Assembly: GCA_021153325.1 (NCBI GenBank)
Contig: JAGKTQ010000021.1
Coordinates: 1 to 46,975, forward strand
Length of the DNA: 46,975 bases
Reading direction: 5' to 3'
Origin: Lachnospiraceae bacterium
GTDB taxonomy: Bacteria; Bacillota; Clostridia; Lachnospirales; Lachnospiraceae
A program made the translations under genes and the position numbers. A model generated the notes under the pieces. It was not told the DNA's origin. It saw only the letters and a program-made list of their open reading frames with translations, and made no database searches. This document shows positions 41,193 through 46,975 of the stretch, in pieces (position 1 is the stretch's first letter; each line of letters begins with the position of its first letter).

Positions 41193-41759
41193 ATGGAAGA
41201 AAAAGACAGTTTAACAGTTGAAGGATATACATTTAAAACAGAAGAAGATGCAAAACTTGCAAGAACAGAAGCACAGAAGATTGCCTATATTGAAAAGAGA
41301 ATCAATTATAGCAGGCCGAGAAGTGTGTTTGCTGTTTACAAAAAGGCAGTGGAAGAAAAAATATTTCAGACACCTATTGGTATGAATTATTTACAAAAGC
41401 TGTATGACTTTTTGAAAAGGAGTGAAGTCATTCAGGAAGAAATTCCACCGATTCCATTGGATTCATTTTACAGCAGAACCGTAAGAGAAACGACAAACCC
41501 GGCAAGAAAAAGAGTGAATCCGGCAAAGAAAAGAGATACATTAAAAGCAAAATATCGAACGTCGGTTATATTAAATGTGATATTGGTAATTATGGTAATA
41601 GCTATGTTTGTGATTGCGTTAAATGGTACGACGCCCAATATGCTTAATTATGAAAGAACTCTGGTAAATAAATATGCAGACTGGGAACAGGAATTGAACG
41701 AAAGAGAACAGGAACTTCGTCAGAAAGAACAGGAACTGAATCAATCGGAAACTAACTGA
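41193..41759 (+). CDS. Membrane protein with C-terminal coiled coil, unknown function
   Basis: The 188-aa protein has a charged cytoplasmic N-terminal part (1-120) with a basic patch before the membrane, one transmembrane helix (about 125-146), and a Glu/Gln-rich heptad region (about 160-186, EQELNEREQELRQKEQELNQ). No catalytic motif is seen. AAGGAG lies 7 bases before the start, and the promoter and response regulator follow directly. It could belong to the two-component system, but that rests on position only. Confidence 0.75.
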   Translation: MEEKDSLTVEGYTFKTEEDAKLARTEAQKIAYIEKRINYSRPRSVFAVYKKAVEEKIFQTPIGMNYLQKLYDFLKRSEVIQEEIPPIPLDSFYSRTVRETTNPARKRVNPAKKRDTLKAKYRTSVILNVILVIMVIAMFVIALNGTTPNMLNYERTLVNKYADWEQELNEREQELRQKEQELNQSETN

Positions 41760-41780
41760 TTTTCACAGTTTTAACATAAT

Positions 41781-41797
41781 TACTATTTATAATAGTA
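41781..41797. promoter_or_regulatory. Promoter -10 within a palindrome before the response regulator
   Basis: TACTATT-TAT-AATAGTA is a perfect 7-3-7 inverted repeat enclosing TATAAT (41788-41793), 34 bp before the regulator gene. It may be an autoregulatory site. Confidence 0.5.
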
Positions 41798-41826
41798 GTA
41801 AATTAGAAAAGAACTGAGGTGTACGA

Positions 41827-42501
41827 ATGGATAAGTTGAAAATTCTTGTAGTAGATGACGAAAGCAGAATGAGAAAACTGGTTAAGGATTTCCTTACAAA
41901 AAATAATTATGAAGTAGTTGAGGCTGAGGACGGCGGTCAGGCATTGGATCTCTTTTTTGAATCCAAAGATATCTCTTTGATCATTTTGGATGTCATGATG
42001 CCCAAAATGGATGGCTGGCAGGTCTGCCGTGAAATTCGTGAATATTCCAAAGTGCCGATCATCATGCTTACTGCTAAAGCAGATGAACGTGATGAGCTGC
42101 AGGGATTTCAGCTTGGCGTAGATGAATATATTTCCAAGCCATTCAGCCCTAAAATCCTAGTAGCAAGAGTGGAAGCAATTTTACGCAGAACGAACCAGAC
42201 CACGCAGGAAGGGCTTATGGAAGCGGGCGGCATCGTCATTAATAAGGATGCCCATATGGTAATGATAGATAATAAACCAATTGACTTAAGCTATAAAGAA
42301 TTTGAACTACTTACTTATTTTGTGGAAAATCAAGGTATTGCACTTTCCAGGGAGAAAATCCTCAACAATGTATGGAATTACGATTACTTTGGAGATGCCA
42401 GAACTATCGACACGCATGTGAAGAAGCTACGAAGTAAGATGGGGGAGAAAGGTGATTTGATTAAGACGATTTGGGGCATGGGGTACAAATTTGAGTGTTA
42501 G
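41827..42501 (+). CDS. OmpR-type two-component response regulator
   Basis: The 224-aa regulator has a receiver domain (1-118) with VVDDE at 8-12, phospho-acceptor D55 (ILDVMMP), T82 and K104 (ISKPF). The winged-helix DNA-binding domain (about 128-224) has the ending RTIDTHVKKLRSKMGEKGDLIKTIWGMGYKFE. All phosphorylation residues are intact. The probable kinase starts 1.85 kb downstream, on the far side of a divergent XRE/lipoprotein pair. Confidence 0.95.
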   Translation: MDKLKILVVDDESRMRKLVKDFLTKNNYEVVEAEDGGQALDLFFESKDISLIILDVMMPKMDGWQVCREIREYSKVPIIMLTAKADERDELQGFQLGVDEYISKPFSPKILVARVEAILRRTNQTTQEGLMEAGGIVINKDAHMVMIDNKPIDLSYKEFELLTYFVENQGIALSREKILNNVWNYDYFGDARTIDTHVKKLRSKMGEKGDLIKTIWGMGYKFEC

Positions 42502-42502
42502 C

Positions 42503-42706
42503 ATGAGCAGAGCAAAAGGAGTGCTTTGCGTTTCGAGCTGGGCTCTGAGAATAGTGTGGATAATATAAGAAGGTTTTCTAATACTTGAAGAAGGGAATGT
42601 GCAAAGTTTACCCAAATTGGATAAAGAGTATAGAGTTTATTATCTAAAAAATACTCGGATTGTTATAAAAATGGAAGAATTGGAAAAGCCAAGAATCGCG
42701 TACTAA
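42503..42706 (+). pseudogene. Possible remnant gene with one internal stop
   Basis: A frame opens 2 bases after the regulator stop with ATG (42503), runs 21 codons to a TAA at 42566, and continues open in the same frame for 45 codons to 42706. The second part includes LPKLDKEYRVYYLKNTRIVI. Neither part is recognised, and neither has a strong ribosome site. It may be a decayed gene or chance. Confidence 0.25.
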
Positions 42707-42729
42707 GTGGTCCTTGGCTTTTCTAGTTT
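42684..42729. terminator. Bidirectional terminator between regulator and XRE gene
   Basis: AAAAGCCAAG (42684-42693) and CTTGGCTTTT (42713-42722) form a 10-bp stem; T-rich sequence follows on the plus strand and the minus strand end of the XRE gene is 39 bases away. Confidence 0.75.
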
Positions 42730-42760
42730 TTAGAATAAATGAAAAGATAGGATAAGGGGA

Positions 42761-42985
42761 TTATTTAGAAAGCAAATAAGGTGTAATGACATCTGTACGT
42801 CCAATTAAATAATCAACACTTGTATTATGAAAATCTGCGAGCATGGAAAGTATTTCGATCGGGATTGCACGCTCATCATTTTCGTATCTGGAGTAGGTTC
42901 TTTGGGAGATGTGCAAATAATTTGCCACATCTGTTTGCGTTAAATCTTTATCTTCTCTTAAATTTCTTATTCTTTCATATAACAT
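42761..42985 (-). CDS. Cro/C1-type helix-turn-helix regulator
   Basis: The 74-aa protein is a bare XRE domain: IRNLREDKDLTQTDVANYLHISQRTYSRYENDERAIPIEILSMLADFHNTSVDYLIGRTD. The recognition helix region is SQRTYSRYE. There is no C-terminal sensing domain. On the minus strand, AGGTGG precedes the ATG. It is divergent from the lipoprotein gene, and two related 17-bp sites lie between them, so it probably represses both. Confidence 0.92.
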   Translation of the reverse strand: MLYERIRNLREDKDLTQTDVANYLHISQRTYSRYENDERAIPIEILSMLADFHNTSVDYLIGRTDVITPYLLSK

Positions 42986-43013
42986 ATAAACACCACCTTG
43001 AAGTTAGTATATA

Positions 43014-43030
43014 TAGACCGTATTGGACTA
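43014..43030. promoter_or_regulatory. Second XRE operator candidate
   Basis: TAGACCGTATTGGACTA matches the perfect site at 43039-43055 at 13 of 17 positions and lies 25 bp from it, nearer the XRE gene. Confidence 0.6.
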
Positions 43031-43059
43031 TTGATTTTTAGACCAATTTGGTCTAAAAT
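43031..43059 (+). promoter_or_regulatory. Promoter of the lipoprotein gene
   Basis: TTGATT (43031-43036) and TAAAAT (43054-43059) have a 17-bp spacer that is filled by the first operator, a repression geometry. Confidence 0.6.
43039..43055. promoter_or_regulatory. First XRE operator candidate
   Basis: TAGACCAA-T-TTGGTCTA is a perfect inverted repeat, extended by three further base pairs on each side (43036-43058), located in the promoter spacer. Confidence 0.65.
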
Positions 43060-43106
43060 TAAAATACTACTAGTAGAGAAAATGAATCAGACACGGAGGA
43101 TAGACT

Positions 43107-44222
43107 ATGAAGAGAAAACTATTATTAATTAGTATGTGCACTTTAGTAGCATTTTTATTACCAGCATGCTCATCAGCAGCAGGTGAAAGTACGGGAACGA
43201 CAGAGACGGCTTCGGAAGAAAAGTCAGAAGAGACTTCTTTGGAAGAAACAGTTGTGGAAGAGAGCTTGAGTGAAAGTGCTGATATAGAAGAAAATGCTGC
43301 AGAAATAGAAGAATTTTTCATATCGGAAGAGGATTATGAATATTGTTTTTATGATGAGGATGGAAAGGCGATTGTTGGATATAATACTCCGACAGGGTAT
43401 CATTTGGACACAGATGATAGCAGTGAACGGTGTAGGCTGTTTCGGAGGTCAGGTACATATGATGGTGATCCTGATATTTATATTTATCATATTTCTAATA
43501 CGTATGATATAATAGAAAATTATAAAAATATTAAAGATGAAGAATACACTATTGAAGAACTTGAACCAGTACAGACAATGTACGGGGAATTTAAGGTTTT
43601 TGATAAAAAATATAATGAGACGTCGATAATTTCTTATAGTGAAGAAATTATTGCGATATTGCCCAAAGATGGTGATGGGGGAATTAAGGTGAGTTGCTAT
43701 AAAGGGTATAAGGGTGATGAAAGCAAGGAACGAGGTTATCAAGGCACTATAGAAGAACTTTTGGGTCAGCTTTTTGAAGTGAGAGAAAATAGTGTAGAAA
43801 TCCCGTCTGGATATGAAATATATCTAGAGTCTGACGCAGGGAAACAATTAATAGGCTTCAATGCACCGCAAGGTTTTGAAGTAGTGGAAAATGAGGAAGA
43901 TTTTGGATACCCTAACATTACATTTAGCAATGGAGAAACAAAAATTTATGTCGCGGAGCCTACTTATATGCAGTCATATTTAGAAGATGGAATTGTGCCT
44001 GACTATGCAGGTAACATATATGAGCAAAAAGGGACAGTCGATTCTATATATGGGGAAATTAATTTATATGATGTCGCTTACACGGCTTCTGATGGTCAAA
44101 AGATTTATTATCAGGAGGCGGGTATTGTTTGTGTGAATGGACACTGCATAGTTATTACATATATGAATTATGAAAAAACAGATAACATAGAATCCATTGT
44201 TCAAGAACTTTTTGAACAGTAA
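43107..44222 (+). CDS. Lipoprotein with a duplicated domain, unknown function
   Basis: The 371-aa protein begins with a lipoprotein signal peptide (lipobox LLPAC, Cys 21). A Ser/Thr/Glu-rich linker (about 22-75) follows. Two related units come next: GKAIVGYNTPTGYHL (near 94) and GKQLIGFNAPQGFEV (near 252) align, as do VQTMYGEFKVFDKKY and VDSIYGEINLYDVAY later in each unit. The protein is exported and anchored. ACACGGAGG lies 8 bases before the start. It is probably repressed by the divergent XRE protein. No family is recognised. Confidence 0.82.
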   Translation: MKRKLLLISMCTLVAFLLPACSSAAGESTGTTETASEEKSEETSLEETVVEESLSESADIEENAAEIEEFFISEEDYEYCFYDEDGKAIVGYNTPTGYHLDTDDSSERCRLFRRSGTYDGDPDIYIYHISNTYDIIENYKNIKDEEYTIEELEPVQTMYGEFKVFDKKYNETSIISYSEEIIAILPKDGDGGIKVSCYKGYKGDESKERGYQGTIEELLGQLFEVRENSVEIPSGYEIYLESDAGKQLIGFNAPQGFEVVENEEDFGYPNITFSNGETKIYVAEPTYMQSYLEDGIVPDYAGNIYEQKGTVDSIYGEINLYDVAYTASDGQKIYYQEAGIVCVNGHCIVITYMNYEKTDNIESIVQELFEQ

Positions 44223-44273
44223 AGATAAAAGAAAACTTCTCCTATTCTAATTGTGAAACATTTGTGGATTTTA

Positions 44274-44302
44274 TTGTGCAATTTTTTTAAAACTGTTAGT
44301 AT
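44274..44302 (+). promoter_or_regulatory. Promoter of the histidine kinase gene
   Basis: TTGTGC (44274-44279) and TAGTAT (44297-44302) have a 17-bp spacer plus a TGT extension. Confidence 0.5.
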
Positions 44303-44354
44303 GAAATAAAAGATCACAAGTTTGAAATTTACAAAGTTAGGAAATGAGAAAGTT

Positions 44355-45815
44355 ATGAGTCATTCTATCAGGAAACAATTTGCATTTATTTTTATAGGTC
44401 TGATGACAGGCACCATTCTGGCGTGCCTTCTTGTGAATAATATTTTTCTCGAAAAATTTTACTTGAAAAACAAACAGAAGGCACTGCAGGATGCGTATAA
44501 TAAAATAAACGTAGCTTCTGTGGAAGGAGATATTGGTTCGGAAACATTTGATATAGAGTTGCGTAAAATTTGTGGAAAATACAATATTAGCGTAATTATT
44601 ATGGATGCAGATTCACAGATGCTTAAGTCCATGGGAACGGATGTGGACATTTTAGCAAGAGAGCTTTTGGATAACCTGTTCAATAAGACAAAGGGAAATG
44701 TCTTATCAGAAACGGATGGTTCTGTTGTGCAAATTGTATTTGATAATAAATTGCAAAGTGAATATATAGAAATGTGGGGAACTCTGGAAAATGGAAATGT
44801 TTATTTGATGCGTAGTGCGTTGGAGGGAATTAAAGAGAGTGTATTGATTGCAAACCGTTTTTTGACTTATGTTGGAAGCTGTGCGGTCATTTTGAGTGCG
44901 GTAGTAATTTCTCTGGTTTCCAAAAAAGTAACAGACCCGATCTTGGAGTTGGCATCTATTTCTGAAAAAATGACACATTTGGATTTTGAAGCAAAGTATC
45001 AAGGAAATTCCAAAACAGAACTGGCTATTTTAGGAGCGAATATTAATGAACTGTCGGAAGCGTTGGAAAAAACGATTTCAGAATTGAAGACGGCAAATAA
45101 TGAACTGCAAAAAGATATTGAAAAGAAAAACAAAATTGATGAGATGCGAACAGAATTTCTTTCTAATGTATCGCACGAATTAAAGACACCGATTGCGTTG
45201 ATTCAGGGATATGCCGAAGGACTGAAAGAAGGTATCAGTGATGATCCGGAAAGTAGAGAGTTTTATTGTGATGTTATTATTGATGAAGCATCTAAAATGA
45301 ATAATATGGTCAAAAAACTATTGACGTTGAATGAGTTGGAGTTTGGAAATGATGTAGTGACCATGGAACGTTTTGATATAGTGGCGTTGATCATGAATTA
45401 TATGCAATCAGCCGAGCTTCTTGCAAAGCAAAATGATATCTCTGTCAGAATGGACGAGTATCCGCCAATTTATGTTTGGGCAGATGAATTTAAAACAGAG
45501 GAAGTTTTTACCAATTATTTCAGTAATGCGATTAACCATTGCGAAGGTGAAAAAGTTATTGATGTAAAATTGACAAAATTAGCAGGTGCGGTACGCATCT
45601 CTGTATTTAACACTGGTATTCCTATTCCGGAGGAAAGTGTGCAGCATCTTTGGGAGAAATTTTATAAGGTGGACAAGGCGCGGACGAGAGAATATGGTGG
45701 AAGCGGTGTAGGACTGTCGATTGTAAAAGCGATCATGGAATCCATGAATCAGCAGTATGGAGTGAAAAATTACGACAATGGTGTTGAGTTTTGGTTCGAA
45801 TTGGAAACTGTTTAA
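44355..45815 (+). CDS. Sensor histidine kinase
   Basis: The 486-aa kinase has a first helix near 8-30, an extracellular sensor domain of about 130 residues, a second helix (about 165-185), a HAMP linker, and the HisKA motif SNVSHELKTPIALIQGYAEGL with phospho-acceptor H274. The ATPase domain has the N-box NYFSNAINH and G2 box GGSGVGLSIV. The first G box reads VFNTGIPI (Asn in place of Asp), a variant common in Firmicute kinases with the KFYKVDKARTREYGG motif. The frame opens at a TTG (44322), but the ATG at 44355 is preferred, although its ribosome site is weak. Probable partner of the regulator at 41827. Confidence 0.92.
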   Translation: MSHSIRKQFAFIFIGLMTGTILACLLVNNIFLEKFYLKNKQKALQDAYNKINVASVEGDIGSETFDIELRKICGKYNISVIIMDADSQMLKSMGTDVDILARELLDNLFNKTKGNVLSETDGSVVQIVFDNKLQSEYIEMWGTLENGNVYLMRSALEGIKESVLIANRFLTYVGSCAVILSAVVISLVSKKVTDPILELASISEKMTHLDFEAKYQGNSKTELAILGANINELSEALEKTISELKTANNELQKDIEKKNKIDEMRTEFLSNVSHELKTPIALIQGYAEGLKEGISDDPESREFYCDVIIDEASKMNNMVKKLLTLNELEFGNDVVTMERFDIVALIMNYMQSAELLAKQNDISVRMDEYPPIYVWADEFKTEEVFTNYFSNAINHCEGEKVIDVKLTKLAGAVRISVFNTGIPIPEESVQHLWEKFYKVDKARTREYGGSGVGLSIVKAIMESMNQQYGVKNYDNGVEFWFELETV

Positions 45816-45843
45816 GGAAAACGAAGTAATTATAAATTTTCGG

Positions 45844-45872
45844 TTTAATTTTGAAAATAAATATTGTATAAT
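45844..45872 (+). promoter_or_regulatory. Promoter of the second lipoprotein gene
   Basis: TTTAAT (45844-45849) and a perfect TATAAT (45867-45872) have a 17-bp spacer. Confidence 0.55.
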
Positions 45873-45940
45873 AGCTACTATATAGAATGAAAACAATATT
45901 ATGAAAGAAAAGTTTTCGTACTGGTATGGAGAGATTACTT

Positions 45941-46681
45941 ATGAAAAAGAAAAATACAGTTTGTATAGCAGCGATGTGTGCAGCATTTATTTTATCGGGA
46001 TGTGGTAATTCTATTCCTGATATGACCGAGCAAGAGCAAAAAATAGTGGCGGAGTATGCGGCAAATCTGCTTTTGAAATATGATAAAAATTATGAAGTAA
46101 AGGTTGTAGATACAACTGCTTACCATGCAGAAGAGGAAAGAAAAGCGGAAGAAGCACGGAAGGCAGAGGAAGAAGCTGCTAAAAAGGAAGAAGCAGAAAA
46201 AGCAGTAGAAGAAGCTGAGGCTTCCAATGCAGCAGAAGAAATAGAGCAGACAGCTGCTTCTATAGAAGAATTTTATCAGTTGTCAAATGTGCAGATTCAA
46301 TATAGTGGTTTTGAAATTTATAATTCCTATCCGGAACAGGCGGAAGATGTAGATTTGTATTTTGCGATTGGTGCAACGGATGGAAATAAATTATTGGTCT
46401 TGAACTTTGATGTAACAAATGTTTCAGGAGCAGAGACAGAATTAAATATGTTGGATACAGGGGCACAGTTTAAAATAGCGGTGAATGGTGGAAAGAGTCA
46501 AAATGCATTGTTTACACTTTTGCCGGATGATTTAGAAACTTACCAGGGCACACTGGCTGCGGACGAAACTGTAAAAACAGTTCTTATCGTGGAAGTCCCA
46601 ACGGGAGAAAGTGAAGCAATAGAAAGTATTGCCCTTACTGCGAAAAGTACAGAAGATAGTGCACAGTTCAAATTGCAGTAA
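45941..46681 (+). CDS. Lipoprotein with coiled-coil linker and Ig-like C-terminal domain
   Basis: The 246-aa protein has a lipoprotein signal (lipobox LSGC near residue 21) and then a charged Ala/Glu/Lys coiled coil (about 65-105, with KAEEARKAEEEAAKKEEAEK). A beta-rich C-terminal domain of about 140 residues follows, with LLVLNFDVTNVSGAETELNM and ETVKTVLIVEVPTGE, typical of DUF4352/DUF5067-like folds. It is likely exported and could be the extracellular partner of the kinase next to it. GGAGAG precedes the ATG at 45941. Confidence 0.8.
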   Translation: MKKKNTVCIAAMCAAFILSGCGNSIPDMTEQEQKIVAEYAANLLLKYDKNYEVKVVDTTAYHAEEERKAEEARKAEEEAAKKEEAEKAVEEAEASNAAEEIEQTAASIEEFYQLSNVQIQYSGFEIYNSYPEQAEDVDLYFAIGATDGNKLLVLNFDVTNVSGAETELNMLDTGAQFKIAVNGGKSQNALFTLLPDDLETYQGTLAADETVKTVLIVEVPTGESEAIESIALTAKSTEDSAQFKLQ

Positions 46682-46706
46682 AGAATATAGTTTAAATATA
46701 AGAAAG

Positions 46707-46757
46707 AAATACCTTTGATTTTTGATAGAATCTATTTAAAAATCAAAGGTATTTTTT
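46707..46757 (+). terminator. Strong terminator after the second lipoprotein gene
   Basis: A 17-bp perfect stem (46707-46723 with 46738-46754; core ACCTTTGATTTTT) is followed by a T run. Confidence 0.92.
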
Positions 46758-46793
46758 ATAGGAAAAATTCTTTAAAAAAATGTAAAAAAACGA

Positions 46794-46822
46794 TTGACAA
46801 TAATTGTGACAGATGATAAGAT
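46794..46822 (+). promoter_or_regulatory. Strong promoter P1 (stable-RNA type)
   Basis: TTGACA (46794-46799) and TAAGAT (46817-46822) have a 17-bp spacer. Confidence 0.75.
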
Positions 46823-46886
46823 ATCTTTCGGTCGCGAAAAACGACAAAAAGTTCAGAAAATGAACTTGAAAAAATAAAAAAAGCTG

Positions 46887-46915
46887 TTGACAAACGAAAG
46901 AGCACATGATATTAT
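46887..46915 (+). promoter_or_regulatory. Strong promoter P2 (stable-RNA type)
   Basis: TTGACA (46887-46892) and TATTAT (46910-46915) have a 17-bp spacer with a TG extension. It is 93 bp after P1, and a hairpin (46849-46867, AAGTTCA/TGAACTT) lies between them. Confidence 0.85.
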
Positions 46916-46920
46916 ATCAG

Positions 46921-46975
46921 AGTTGCGTCTGAGAGAAAGACGACAGCAAGACAGGCAGAAAGCCTGTAAGAACCT
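46921..46975 (+). other. Hairpin-rich leader at the window end
   Basis: CGTCT/AGACG (46926-46942) and ACAGGC/GCCTGT (46951-46967) form two hairpins with no start codon in sight. A leader like this after tandem strong promoters fits an rRNA or other stable RNA operon starting beyond the window. Confidence 0.45.

Noticed and set aside
45600..45640. Inactive kinase because the first G box has Asn in place of Asp
   Set aside because: This NTG variant is common in active Firmicute kinases with the same neighbouring motifs, so it is not evidence of loss.

Overview
This window looks like the chromosome of a spore-forming, low-to-mid GC Firmicute, most likely a Lachnospiraceae-type Clostridium relative. 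The evidence is strong AGGAGG-type ribosome sites, sigma-A promoters (TTGACA-17-TATAAT), Bacillota-type SOS boxes at recA, the sporulation genes spoIIM and spoVB, RemA (DUF370), RNase Y, and a nifS-nifU-mnmA sulfur cluster. No plasmid, phage, CRISPR or transposase genes are seen. Almost everything is core chromosome; the accessory-looking part is about 39.7-46.7 kb.

Layout. 0.2-9.7 kb: a core run yicC-remA-rpoZ-rimO-pgsA-cinA, then an acidic membrane protein, recA-recX (two SOS boxes) and rny. The guanylate kinase gene usually found between remA and rpoZ is absent here. 9.8-13.9 kb: a small unknown protein, an aminotransferase, then nudF-spoIIM-xerD, an order shared with Bacillus. 13.9-16.5 kb, minus strand: DAHP synthase and SpoVB. 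16.6-20.2 kb: nifS-nifU-mnmA (cysteine sulfur to Fe-S clusters and tRNA 2-thiouridine), convergent with a histidinol phosphatase. 20.4-36.1 kb: the lower glycolytic genes gap, pgk, tpiA, gpmI and eno, interspersed with azlCD (branched-chain amino acid export), a DEAD-box helicase, thiN, a CDF metal exporter, a 2-hydroxyacid dehydrogenase and a GntR/ABC transporter operon. 36.2-39.6 kb: secG-rnr-smpB-ssrA, an RNA quality-control and trans-translation block.

39.7-46.7 kb holds mostly unrecognised genes: a possible 15-residue Cys-x-x-Cys peptide behind a hairpin, a 96-aa protein, two diverged tandem paralogues with similar extended -10 promoters, a membrane/coiled-coil protein, and a response regulator separated from its probable histidine kinase by a 1.8-kb block. 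That block holds a Cro/C1-type regulator divergent from a lipoprotein with an internally duplicated domain; two related 17-bp palindromic sites lie between them. A second lipoprotein follows the kinase. The window ends in two strong promoters and a hairpin-rich leader, as expected upstream of a stable RNA operon.

The most interesting leads are non-coding: a terminator-like hairpin between the promoter and start of the helicase gene, palindromes at the predicted start of transcription of gap and of the CDF exporter, the divergent XRE/lipoprotein operators, and the peptide/hairpin unit after ssrA. All functional statements come from reading the sequence; no database search was run.
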